Part shown: in pieces, positions 26,382 through 34,118 of the stretch | Numbering within the stretch: position 1 is the first letter of the stretch | Layout of the letters: every line of letters starts with the position of its first letter | Source of the DNA: JAZDLX01 sp964538455 | GTDB lineage: Bacteria > Electryoneota > Electryoneia > Electryoneales > Electryoneaceae | Assembly: GCA_964538455.1 (NCBI GenBank) | Contig: CAZIDZ010000003.1 | Span: forward strand, 62,001 to 126,000 | Reading direction: 5' to 3' | DNA: 64,000 bases | Notes under the pieces: model-generated | The model's database searches: none | The model's input: only the letters and a program-made list of their open reading frames with translations | What the model was told of the DNA's origin: nothing | Program-made: the position numbers and the translations under genes

Positions 26382-27953
26382 TCAGCTTTCCTTCACTGCC
26401 GCAATAATCTCGTTGAAGGCTTTCTTGCCGTCGTTGAAGAACATCATGGTGTTGTCCATGGCAAACAGCGGATTCGGAATACCGGCAAATCCCGGCGACA
26501 GCGAGCGCTTGATCACGATTGTAGTCCTCGCCTTGTCCACGTTGATGATCGGCATCCCGGCGATCGGGCTGTCCGGATCGGTGCGGGCGACAGGGTTAAC
26601 CACGTCATTGGCACCGACAACGATTGCGACGTCGATGGTGTCGATGTTGCTGTTCGACTCCACCTCATCCCAAAGCTTGTCGTAAGGCACGTTCGCTTCG
26701 GCGAGCAGCACGTTCATGTGGCCCGGCATACGTCCCGCAACAGGGTGCACTCCGAAGAAAACCTCGGTAGTGTATTTCTGCTCCAGTAGGTTGGCGAGGT
26801 CTCGGACCGCGTGCTGCGCTTGCGAGACCGCCATCCCGTACCCGGGCACGATCAGCACCCGCTGCGCGGTTTCGAGCATTATCGCGATCTCTTCCGCTGA
26901 GGTCACCTTGACGGTCTTGTAAATCTCGTCGGCATCCATCGTGGACTCGGTCGCGCCCATCGCACCGAACAGTACGTTGGGCAGCGAGCGGTTCATCGCT
27001 TTGCACATGATGTTCGTCAGGATCACGCCCGATGCTCCCACCAGCGAACCGGCGATGATCAGCACGGTGTTGCTGATCACGAAACCGGTCATCGCGGCGG
27101 CAATGCCCGAATAGCTGTTCAACAGGGCGATCACGACCGGCATGTCCGCGCCTCCGATCGAGAAGGTGAGCAGAATGCCGAGCACCGCCGAAACCCCGAT
27201 CAGCACCCAGTAGAGCAGCAACGTGTGCTCCGCTGGGACGACTTCTGTTCCAGAGAGCTGTACGACGAGCATCACGCCGATGATCAGGGCAATCGCTCCG
27301 GAGAGCATTTTCAGCACCTGCATCCCCGGGAATACCGCTCTCCGGTTCAACGTCAGCAGGCCGGTGAGCACGAACGTGGCAATCACGAGCCAGGAGAGGG
27401 GGGCGTAGTCGTAGCTCCGGGCGATGTAGACGCCGATCGCCGCAACGATCAACGCGAAACCGTACTTGATCACCTTCTGCCATGCGTGCAGCTTCCACTT
27501 GACCCCGAGGAACTCCGCCAGCTTGCCGAACGCCACGTAGCTGCCGAAGAAGGTGACACTGCCGACCAGGCCGGCAAGCACCGTCGCAATCGACATCTGC
27601 ATGTCGGCGACTTCATGACCTTGGGTCACCTTGACCAGCTCCGCGGCAGCGACCACCAGCGAGGCTGCGCCGCCGAAACCGTTGAAAATCGCCACCATCT
27701 CCGGCATCGCGGTCATCACCACGCGGACCGCGGCCACATACCCGATCGCTCCACCGATGACAAGGCCGATGAGGATATACTGGTACTGCAGGCCGCTGGC
27801 GAGCAGGGTGATCACGACGGCGATGAACATGCCCAGTGCGCTGGTCAAATTGCCGCGGACGGCGGTGCGCGGATGGGCCATGCCCTTCAATCCGTAGATG
27901 AAAAGGACCGACGCGATCGTGTACACGATAGTTTGCAGGCTTTCAGAAACCAT
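26382..27953 (-). CDS. pntB: NAD(P) transhydrogenase subunit beta
   Basis: 523 residues with about nine hydrophobic helices in the first 300 (YTIASVLFIYGLKGM onward), then the soluble NADP-binding domain III. The dinucleotide fold is LIVPGYGMAVSQAQHAV, followed by HPVAGRMPGHMNVLLAEA, VGANDVVNPVA and the lid region RSLSPGFAGIPNPLF. With PntAa and PntAb it couples proton entry to hydride transfer from NADH to NADP. The ATG has an aagga site. Third gene of the pntAa-pntAb-pntB operon. Confidence 0.96.
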   Translation of the reverse strand: MVSESLQTIVYTIASVLFIYGLKGMAHPRTAVRGNLTSALGMFIAVVITLLASGLQYQYILIGLVIGGAIGYVAAVRVVMTAMPEMVAIFNGFGGAASLVVAAAELVKVTQGHEVADMQMSIATVLAGLVGSVTFFGSYVAFGKLAEFLGVKWKLHAWQKVIKYGFALIVAAIGVYIARSYDYAPLSWLVIATFVLTGLLTLNRRAVFPGMQVLKMLSGAIALIIGVMLVVQLSGTEVVPAEHTLLLYWVLIGVSAVLGILLTFSIGGADMPVVIALLNSYSGIAAAMTGFVISNTVLIIAGSLVGASGVILTNIMCKAMNRSLPNVLFGAMGATESTMDADEIYKTVKVTSAEEIAIMLETAQRVLIVPGYGMAVSQAQHAVRDLANLLEQKYTTEVFFGVHPVAGRMPGHMNVLLAEANVPYDKLWDEVESNSNIDTIDVAIVVGANDVVNPVARTDPDSPIAGMPIINVDKARTTIVIKRSLSPGFAGIPNPLFAMDNTMMFFNDGKKAFNEIIAAVKES

Positions 27954-27965
27954 GATCGTCGGTCC

Positions 27966-28244
27966 TTACTTTTTCTTGAACATCTGGAGCATGCGATGGG
28001 TGACCAGATAGCCGCCGACCACGTTGATCGTGGCAAAGATCATCGCCAGCATGCCGAACAGTTTCGAGAGTTCAGGCTCCTTGATGGTGCCCGCCGCGAA
28101 AATGGCGCCGATAATCGTAATCCCCGAGATCGCGTTCGATCCGGACATCAACGGCGTGTGAAGCGTTGGCGGCACCTTGGTGATCACTTCGAACCCCACG
28201 AAGATCGCGAGGACGAAGACCGTCAACAGCATGACGAGGTTCAT
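27966..28244 (-). CDS. pntAB: NAD(P) transhydrogenase subunit alpha, membrane part
   Basis: 92-residue membrane subunit with three to four helices (LVMLLTVFVLAIFVGFEVI, SGITIIGAIFAAG, LFGMLAMIFATINVVGGYLV). VITKVPPTLHTPLMSGSNAISG is the conserved domain II segment that is the C-terminal part of one-piece PntA. It is a separate gene here, as in Rhodospirillum. An aaggag site precedes the ATG; 12 nt separate it from pntB. Confidence 0.94.
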   Translation of the reverse strand: MNLVMLLTVFVLAIFVGFEVITKVPPTLHTPLMSGSNAISGITIIGAIFAAGTIKEPELSKLFGMLAMIFATINVVGGYLVTHRMLQMFKKK

Positions 28245-28254
28245 CCCTTCTCCT

Positions 28255-29547
28255 TTATCTCTTTTTCGTCTTCTTCTTCGCCGCGGCCTTTTTCGCGGGA
28301 GCTTTTTTCACCTTGACCGGCTTTTTCGCGGCCGTCTTTTTTGCTGCCGCCTTCTTGCTGCCCTTCGACTTCTTTGATGTAAGCGCCTCGATCTGTTCCA
28401 GCACCTGGGAGTTGACGATTTCGCCGCCGCTGCTGACAATGCACCCTGCGGTGATCTCGTCCTCCATGTTCAGCTCGAGCTTGCCCTCTTTGTCGACGAG
28501 GTGCTGGATCAATACCTGCACGTTCTTCGCGTACATCTGGCTGGCGTGAAAAGCGACGGTGGAGGTGATGTTGTCAGGCCCATAGATGATCACGCCGTTT
28601 TTTGTCGTGATCCACTTGCCGTGCTCGGTCAGTTCGCAGTTGCCGCCCCGTTCGCTGGCGAGATCAATGATCACCGAGCCCGGGTGCATCGCCGCCACCT
28701 GACTCTTCGTAACGAGCACGGGCGAGCGCTTCCCCGGGACCGCAGCGGTGGTGATCACCACATCCGCCTCGGCGACCGCCTTGCCCATCGCCTCGCGCTG
28801 CTTTTTCAGGAACTCCTCGCTCTGTTCTTTGGCGTAGCCGCCTTCTCCCTTGGCCTCGCTGGTGTCCAACTCAACTTCTACGAATTTTCCGCCAAGCGAT
28901 TCGATCTGCTCCTTGACCTCGGGACGAACGTCGAAGGCGTGAACGATCGCGCCGAGACGCTTCGCCGTCGCAATCGCCTGCAACCCGGCAACGCCGGCGC
29001 CGATTATGAATACTCTCGCCGGCGCGATCGTGCCCGCCGCGGTCATCATCATCGGGAACATTTTGGGAAGGATGCTCGCGGCGATCAGGACGGCTTTGTA
29101 GCCCGCCACATTTGCCTGCGAGGAGAGCGCGTCCATGGATTGCGCGCGCGTGATCCGGGGAATGAGCTCCATCGAAAAGCTGGAGGCACCCGTTTTAGCA
29201 AGATCCCTGGCTCTTTCCGGGTTTCCGAGCGGGTCCGTGTGGCCGATGACCACCTGGCCGCCTCTCATCCTCTTCAGGTCGCTCTTCCCGGCGCCGTTGT
29301 CACCACCATAGGCGCGAACCTGCGCAATGATGTCCGCCTTCTTGAAGACGTCCTCGCGTTTTCCGAGAGTCGCGCCCTTCGACGTGTAGGCCTCGTCCGT
29401 GAAACCGGCGCTGAGACCGGCCCCCCGCTCGACGAGTACCTTGAAACCTTTCCGGGTGAGCTGATGCGCGATGTCCGGCACCAGCGCCACACGCTTCTCG
29501 CCCGGAAACAGCTCTTTGGGCACTCCGACAATCATGGTGATGTCCAT
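28255..29547 (-). CDS. pntAA: NAD(P) transhydrogenase subunit alpha, soluble part, with a Lys/Ala-rich tail
   Basis: 430 residues. Domain I of transhydrogenase, related to alanine dehydrogenase: VPKELFPGEKRVALVPD at the N-terminus, the NAD fold VFIIGAGVAGLQAIATAKRLGA and RGGNCELT. The ordinary subunit ends near residue 385. Here residues 390-430 form a basic tail in which 19 of 41 residues are Lys, mostly in AAAKK/PAKK-like repeats resembling histone H1 tails. The tail is in frame and ends at a normal stop 11 nt before pntAb. Two ATG starts four codons apart are possible. Confidence 0.93.
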   Translation of the reverse strand: MDITMIVGVPKELFPGEKRVALVPDIAHQLTRKGFKVLVERGAGLSAGFTDEAYTSKGATLGKREDVFKKADIIAQVRAYGGDNGAGKSDLKRMRGGQVVIGHTDPLGNPERARDLAKTGASSFSMELIPRITRAQSMDALSSQANVAGYKAVLIAASILPKMFPMMMTAAGTIAPARVFIIGAGVAGLQAIATAKRLGAIVHAFDVRPEVKEQIESLGGKFVEVELDTSEAKGEGGYAKEQSEEFLKKQREAMGKAVAEADVVITTAAVPGKRSPVLVTKSQVAAMHPGSVIIDLASERGGNCELTEHGKWITTKNGVIIYGPDNITSTVAFHASQMYAKNVQVLIQHLVDKEGKLELNMEDEITAGCIVSSGGEIVNSQVLEQIEALTSKKSKGSKKAAAKKTAAKKPVKVKKAPAKKAAAKKKTKKR

Positions 29548-30006
29548 TCCCTGTTACGTGTGTTTTCCAGGCTCAGCGATCTCTTCGACTGCAGGCCCGG
29601 CCGTTTTTCCCACCAATAGACTGAGGCAACTCTGCTCGCCAACGGTGCCGCCGGTCTGTCCGCATCTTTTCATCTTCCGGGGCAGCGCTTTACCGGCATG
29701 CACAAAGGACGAATCCATCGCGCCGGCCGGAAATGTGCTGGCGAAAATAGGTTCCGCCCTCCTCGCAGTCAAGGGTAGGGGAGATGCACCTCCCCGAAGC
29801 GAGTGGCGAACGGGAGGGAACGATCCCGTAAACCAAACAATCATCGGGGCTCCGGGGGAATGCGAGGGCGGCGCTCGGCAGTTGATGCCGCCTCGTCCGT
29901 CTCTGAGAGCAACAGGAGCGGGCAATCCGTCTCAACCGCGCGTTCATCTAACAGTAAACGGCCAATCATCGATTGGCTGAGTACGTAATTGATAAAGGTG
30001 GGGCAC
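29548..30006. other. Divergent intergenic region between pntAA and the nitroreductase gene
   Basis: About 460 bp with no recognisable gene. It contains GGGGAG-N6-CTCCCC (29777-29794 approximately), ACGGGA-N8-TCCCGT (about 29810-29829), and the palindrome GCCAATC-ATC-GATTGGC (29961-29977) 30 nt before the nitroreductase start. I see no confident promoter hexamers. Short open frames here look spurious. Confidence 0.5.
29961..29977. promoter_or_regulatory. Inverted repeat GCCAATC-N3-GATTGGC upstream of the nitroreductase gene
   Basis: Perfect 7-bp arms with a 3-nt centre, ending 29 nt before the ATG at 30007. The position suits an operator; it could also be an mRNA hairpin in the leader. Confidence 0.45.
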
Positions 30007-30606
30007 ATGGTGCAGGATATTGACACTTTGACTTCATCACATTCCGTCGTCAGCGCGGACGCGGTCGTGGAGCTTCTGAGGAGACGCCGCGCCACCCGTG
30101 CCATTGATTCCGAACCTCTCCCCGAGGCGGTGATACAGGACCTCATCGAGGCGATCCGGCTCACACCGTCCTGCGCGAATCGCCAGCCGTGGAGGTTCAT
30201 TTTCGCGGAAAGCGAAGTGGAAAGAGAACGGATTTCGCAGACGTTCACCGGCGGCAATCTGGCCTGGGCGCCGCACGCTGCGCTGATCGTCTGTGGATTC
30301 AGCCGTGCCGAGGACGATTGCCGCGATCAGGACGGGAGGGAGTACCACCAATTCGACCTCGGCATGGCGACGATGAACCTGATGCTCGCCGCGACGAATC
30401 ATGGGCTCGTGGCGCGTCCGATGGCGGGTTTCAAGCCCGAACTGATCCGTGAACTGTACGGCCTCGATCCGGAGGACCAGCCATTTGTCATGGTGTCCAT
30501 CGGTTGGCCGAGCGACAGCGAGGAGCATGTGCCCGAGAAATACAAGGGAAGTGAAAGCAAACCGCGTGTGCGCAAGAGCGCTGACGAGATCGTCCGTAGA
30601 ATCTGA
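30007..30606 (+). CDS. Nitroreductase family protein
   Basis: 199 residues, FMN-dependent NAD(P)H oxidoreductase fold. RRRATRAIDSEPLPEAVIQDLIEAIRLTPSCANRQPWRFIF is the standard N-terminal signature (Arg cluster binding FMN phosphate, SxxNxQPW-like segment). DLGMATMNLMLAATNHGL and MVSIGWP match the remaining core. I chose the ATG at 30007 with a ggtgggg site over an upstream TTG. It could reduce nitroaromatics, quinones or flavins; substrate unknown. Monocistronic, followed by a terminator. Confidence 0.9.
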   Translation: MVQDIDTLTSSHSVVSADAVVELLRRRRATRAIDSEPLPEAVIQDLIEAIRLTPSCANRQPWRFIFAESEVERERISQTFTGGNLAWAPHAALIVCGFSRAEDDCRDQDGREYHQFDLGMATMNLMLAATNHGLVARPMAGFKPELIRELYGLDPEDQPFVMVSIGWPSDSEEHVPEKYKGSESKPRVRKSADEIVRRI

Positions 30607-30632
30607 TTCCGTTGCCAATCCGGCGTGTGCCC

Positions 30633-30666
30633 TGTTTGCTTAGCGAAGCGGGCAAATAGTTTTTTT
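30633..30666 (+). terminator. Rho-independent terminator after the nitroreductase gene
   Basis: A stem TGTTTGCTT / AAGCGGGCA with G-U pairs and a 4-nt AGCG loop (30633-30654) is followed by a run of seven T at 30660-30666. It begins 27 nt past the stop codon. Confidence 0.8.
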
Positions 30667-30678
30667 CAGTTCGTGCGC

Positions 30679-30729
30679 AAATAGGTACTGTCCCCAAGAA
30701 GATGAGTTTTAGAGGGACTGTCCCTATTT
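30679..30729. repeat. REP-like inverted repeat (AAATAGG-n-AC-n-GTCCC)
   Basis: The left arm AAATAGGTACTGTCCC (30679-30694) and the right arm GGGACTGTCCCTATTT (30714-30729) are imperfect inverted copies. The GGGACTGTCCC core with a flanking ATTT resembles intergenic REP elements mobilised by Y1 (RAYT-type) transposases. No transposase is present in the window. Confidence 0.5.
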
Positions 30730-30837
30730 ACGTACGTCAGTCCGATCGTTCGCTCGGTGATTCGGTGTGGCCCGGGACTTCAGTCCCGGATTTCATAGCG
30801 CGCAACAAACAATCTGCAAACCGTCCGATTGACTGTT

Positions 30838-30888
30838 GAGCCAACCGGGCCATCCCCGCTGTTCGAGAGGGAATGGCCCGGTTGGCTC
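30838..30888. terminator. Long inverted repeat, possible bidirectional terminator
   Basis: GAGCCAACCGGGCCATnCCC (30838-30857) pairs with its inverse at 30869-30888 across an 11-nt loop, with a single mismatch. Neither strand has a T-run. It lies between the nitroreductase terminator and the stop of the minus-strand cytochrome gene at 30937, a position that suits a terminator for the cytochrome cassette. Confidence 0.45.
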
Positions 30889-30936
30889 ATGCGGAACGTG
30901 AGATGGGATCATGGCGCCCGGTGTTCTCTGCGCCGC

Positions 30937-31368
30937 TCAGTTGCCGCTGGAGAGGTTCTCCGGCGCCCCGTTGCTGATCCAGTCCTCGATCGCCTGGATG
31001 TTGTCGCTGCCGATATTTCCCCCCGGGGGCATTCGTGGAAAACCCTGTCCCTTGACGCGACTCAACAGTTCGCTCGCCCCGGGATCGCCCGGCAGCACCA
31101 CACGATTCCCGTTCGCTGTGACATGGCTGATCACCGAATTATAGGACGTAGCGTTGAATCCGCTTTGGGGAGCAGGTCCGCTGTGGCAGGCGCTGCAATA
31201 AGCGTTCAGCATCGGCCCGATCGTATGCGTCCAATCGAGCGGGGAATTCGGATTCACCGAAAAACCGCCATTTGTGGGCCCATTGTTGGAACACCCGGCG
31301 ATCAGGATGGTGAGCAGCACGATGGTCAGAATCGCGCGTGGAAGCAGATAACGCAGACTGGGTTCCAT
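30937..31368 (-). CDS. Haem c lipoprotein (cytochrome c-like)
   Basis: 143 residues. The signal peptide ends in a lipobox LLTILIAGC (Cys26), so the mature protein is a lipoprotein outside the cytoplasm. One haem c motif, Cys58-SA-Cys61-His62 (YCSACHSGPAP), and a probable distal Met in FPRMPPGG, followed by IQAIEDWISNGAP, the C-terminal helix of the planctomycete-type cytochrome c family. A cggag site precedes the ATG. Downstream of the YceI and haem c/barrel genes on the same strand, suggesting a shared electron-transfer or adhesion role. Confidence 0.88.
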   Translation of the reverse strand: MEPSLRYLLPRAILTIVLLTILIAGCSNNGPTNGGFSVNPNSPLDWTHTIGPMLNAYCSACHSGPAPQSGFNATSYNSVISHVTANGNRVVLPGDPGASELLSRVKGQGFPRMPPGGNIGSDNIQAIEDWISNGAPENLSSGN

Positions 31369-31568
31369 GAATCGAATCTCCGCAAGTGGCGTTCGTTTTC
31401 AAGTTTTTTCTGGAATTTTCCCGGAGTGCCGGGTTCGACTCCATGAGTGGCGTTTCAGGTTCGGTTGGAAGGGTTGACCGCTTCTATAGGAATGCCGCGC
31501 TGTCCTCGACGAAGACGAAACGTGCGAGACCGCCGTCTCCTGTTCACCCTTTCCGATAACTGTGTTTT

Positions 31569-32180
31569 TCACTGAGAGGCCATGTTTTTTCGCACCGATG
31601 CAGTAAACGCGACAGTTACCTGCTGGACTTCGCCAAGCCGCATCGTCAGGAACTGGGGCCGGGGAATGGAATAGTCCGCGAGCCGAACCGGAAATTTCGC
31701 CGTGACTTGCAGTCGATCCCCGTCTCGATTCCACAGGGCATCCACCTGCACAACGATCCTCCGGGTCATCCCGTGTAACGTAAATATCCCCGTCAGAATA
31801 AGTTTTGCCGGTTCGCCCGAGGCGAGGGAATCGGGCCCCTGTTTCACCGCTGTCGGCACAAAAATACTCACCGGGTACAGATCTGTCTGCAGGTGATTCT
31901 TCTTCATGTGGTTATCGCGCACTCCCAGCCCCGTTGTCAGGTCTCTCATCTGCACCGTTAATGTGCCGGTGACACCCGCGCCGAGATTCCCGGGTTCCAG
32001 GGAAAATAGGCCACTCAGTTGGTTTGTGGTGCCGTCGAAGGTTTCAAGCGGCGCAACCGAAACGAAGGTTACCATGCTGCTGTCCGGCGTCACCACGAAT
32101 GTCGTCGGTTCCGCTTGGAGGCGCAGCGCGGGGAGCAGGAGCAAGAGGCTTGAAGCTGCAATCAGGGTTTTCCGGTTCAT
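31569..32180 (-). CDS. YceI family exported lipocalin-like protein
   Basis: 203 residues with a signal peptide (LIAASSLLLLLPALRLQA). The YceI fold is recognised by the N-terminal DSSMVTFVSVAPLETFDGTT strand, MRDLTTGLGVRDNHMKKNHLQTDLYP and a later GIFTLHGMTRRIVV. YceI proteins are periplasmic isoprenoid-binding lipocalin-like carriers. Variable first segment has drifted. It lies 18 nt downstream of the haem c/barrel gene on the same strand and so is probably co-transcribed. Ligand unknown. Confidence 0.88.
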   Translation of the reverse strand: MNRKTLIAASSLLLLLPALRLQAEPTTFVVTPDSSMVTFVSVAPLETFDGTTNQLSGLFSLEPGNLGAGVTGTLTVQMRDLTTGLGVRDNHMKKNHLQTDLYPVSIFVPTAVKQGPDSLASGEPAKLILTGIFTLHGMTRRIVVQVDALWNRDGDRLQVTAKFPVRLADYSIPRPQFLTMRLGEVQQVTVAFTASVRKNMASQ

Positions 32181-32198
32181 CAGGGGGGCTCCCGGTTG

Positions 32199-33299
32199 TC
32201 AGTACCACAGGTGAATCATCACCTCGGCGGTCAACGTGTTGTCAAGGGGATTACTGACGTATTCTACGCCGGGTTCCACCGCGAGATAGCCTGTGGGAAT
32301 CCACGCGAGCGAAGTGCTCGATCTCCACCAGCTGTCGTTCGCAACGTTCCGGTCCGGGTCGTAGTAACCGATCCGCTCTTTCACGTACCAGCCGCGTTTG
32401 ACTCTCCAGCTCAAAAGGTTGCTGACCGTGAAAGAGCCCTTTCCCTGGGCGATCCAGTCTGCTTCTCCGAGGACGCCGAGTCTGCCCGCCTGCACGCCGT
32501 AGAACAGTCCGCCGAGACGGGTCAACTGTCCCGAGGTTTGCCCGAGTTCCTGATAGCGCCAGCTCGCTCCCAGCGTCGAAGACAGACCGCTGAGCTGGAA
32601 ACGGGATGCGCCCCGAAGAGTGACCGTCTTGCTGTTGTTGATGTCTATCGGGGTGGTCGAAGGACCGTTCGTCAAGGCCCCGGTCATCTCCCAGTGTTCC
32701 CCGACGAGACCCCCTTCGATGCCGTCCTCGCGCTGGCTGACGCCCTGCTCTCCGCCAAACCCGGTGAAACGGCGGGTGAACGCCCGGTGGTCCGCGAAAC
32801 GCCACCCGAAATCCGGCATGAATCGCCCCACCTTGAAGAACGGACCGCCCAATCCGGCGTTCAACTGTGCGTACGCTTCAAAGCCGGTGTACAGACCCTT
32901 GTCGAAAACGACCGAGACATGGTCGCTGGGGGTGAAGGTGAGGTAGAGGCTGCCTTGCATCGTCACAAAACTTTGGGAGTCGAGGCTTGGATTTTTTTCC
33001 GGGTGGGCGTAGTAGAACAGGTCGCGAAAGTCGAAGCCGAAACTGATCTTGTTCCCCAGGGAGGATTGCAGAGAATCGAGCGAGGCGAACGTCAGAGGTT
33101 TCGCCGGCAATTCCATATAGCTGAAATATTGGCTGCCGTAAGGATTTCTTGCGCCGCTCCCTGTCACGCTGTAATGGCACAGCTGGCAGCTTTGTCCGTA
33201 CGCGACACTGTATTCCGGTAGCGCTTTCAGATTGCCCGCCAGGGAAAACACCAGGGCGACGCAGTAAGCAGCCGCAAGAACACGCCAGAGCACTCTCAT
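32199..33299 (-). CDS. Exported protein with N-terminal haem c motif and predicted outer-membrane barrel
   Basis: 366 residues from the ATG at 33299, which has an aaagga site; upstream frame extension is unlikely because the signal peptide (VLWRVLAAAYCVALVFSLAG) begins here. Residues 38-42 give a single haem c motif (SCQLCHYS). The rest is rich in alternating, aromatic-ended beta strands (FGFDFRDLFYYAH, VSVVFDKGLYTGFEAYAQL, GASWRYQELG) and ends in an aromatic residue (MIHLWY), as outer-membrane barrels do. This suggests an outer-membrane protein with a periplasmic haem. I recognise no named family. Confidence 0.72.
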   Translation of the reverse strand: MRVLWRVLAAAYCVALVFSLAGNLKALPEYSVAYGQSCQLCHYSVTGSGARNPYGSQYFSYMELPAKPLTFASLDSLQSSLGNKISFGFDFRDLFYYAHPEKNPSLDSQSFVTMQGSLYLTFTPSDHVSVVFDKGLYTGFEAYAQLNAGLGGPFFKVGRFMPDFGWRFADHRAFTRRFTGFGGEQGVSQREDGIEGGLVGEHWEMTGALTNGPSTTPIDINNSKTVTLRGASRFQLSGLSSTLGASWRYQELGQTSGQLTRLGGLFYGVQAGRLGVLGEADWIAQGKGSFTVSNLLSWRVKRGWYVKERIGYYDPDRNVANDSWWRSSTSLAWIPTGYLAVEPGVEYVSNPLDNTLTAEVMIHLWY

Positions 33300-34061
33300 C
33301 GCTGGGTTCCTTTCAACGTCCTTGTCACGGTGACAGGCACTCGAACCCACAAAGGTAAGGTGTTTCAACATCAAACGGTTTTTGCAAACCTGGAAAGTGA
33401 GTTGATCGGAGACGATGGCCCGACAGGGAGGCACGCCGTTGCCCTAGCCAGGTTGCTGCTGCGGAATAAGTCGGACGAACGAGGTAATCGAGGCGACGTA
33501 AAGCGGCACCGTGGTGGTAAAAGACATCCCCCGGCCCTGTTGGGGACCGAGGGACGTTTCAAACCCTGCGAAATCCGAACTTTCCTCACATACGCCGGAG
33601 CCGGTTCAACGTATGGCCTTGGAATCTGTCCGAATCCCTACGGGTTTGACCGAGAATTGGGATTGGTTGGTTGACACTCCATGCGTTAGGGGTACACGGA
33701 ATGTCACAAATGACAAGGAACCAAACACAACAGATCCATCAGCATCTTTGCAAGGGATATGCCAGCGTCGTATTATAATCCTTACGCTCGAAATATCAGT
33801 TAGATAGTGTGGTTCCTCGTGCTGCATCGCTGGTGAAAACATGTAGGAATATGCTACAGCGCGACAGTCCTGTGAGTTTCGATACGAAGCATCGGTTGGC
33901 GGGACAGACGTTTCTGTCACGGGCCACGAACTACCACCCTTTTCTTCGTACTGTTACACTCGACGCTTGAAACCGCCCTATACTAACGATCGGCATCGGT
34001 GGTCTGGCCCGTGCAGCTTTGTCCCGGTTCTCGTGGGCGAGGTGATCCGGCTTTCCGGGCG
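33300..34061. other. Long intergenic region without a recognisable gene
   Basis: About 760 bp. The first half is GC-rich and the stretch 33660-33990 is distinctly more A/T-rich than its surroundings. I see TGTCA-CAAA-TGACA (about 33702-33715) and GACAGA-N4-TCTGTC (33903-33918) repeats. Open frames here resemble no family. It may hold a small RNA or a decayed gene, but nothing supports either. Confidence 0.5.
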
Positions 34062-34090
34062 TTGCGCGGCATACGTGATCTGGGTATACT
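34062..34090 (+). promoter_or_regulatory. Sigma-70-type promoter of the yicC-gmk-rpoZ-coaBC operon
   Basis: TTGCGC at 34062-34067 and TATACT at 34085-34090 are separated by exactly 17 nt. The predicted transcription start near 34097 lies about 20 nt before the yicC ATG. Confidence 0.6.
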
Positions 34091-34118
34091 CCGGCTGTTT
34101 CAACCCATTGGGGGAGCG

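Larger units (their letters stand above)
30607..30936. other. Repeat-rich intergenic region between converging genes
   Basis: No gene. It holds the nitroreductase terminator, a REP-like inverted repeat (30679-30729), a CCGGGACT-TC-AGTCCCGG hairpin (30772-30789) and a long near-perfect inverted repeat (30838-30888). Such clusters are typical of REP/MITE-like debris. Confidence 0.6.

Noticed and set aside
29554..29925. 123-residue minus-strand open frame upstream of pntAA
   Set aside because: No ribosome site, no domain, contains hairpins; treated as intergenic.
31425..31450. GGTTCGACTCC resembling a tRNA T-loop
   Set aside because: No matching T-stem, anticodon arm or acceptor stem around it.
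33330..33674. 115-codon plus-strand open frame in the long intergenic region
   Set aside because: Starts inside the upstream region of the haem c/barrel gene, lacks a ribosome site and resembles no protein family.
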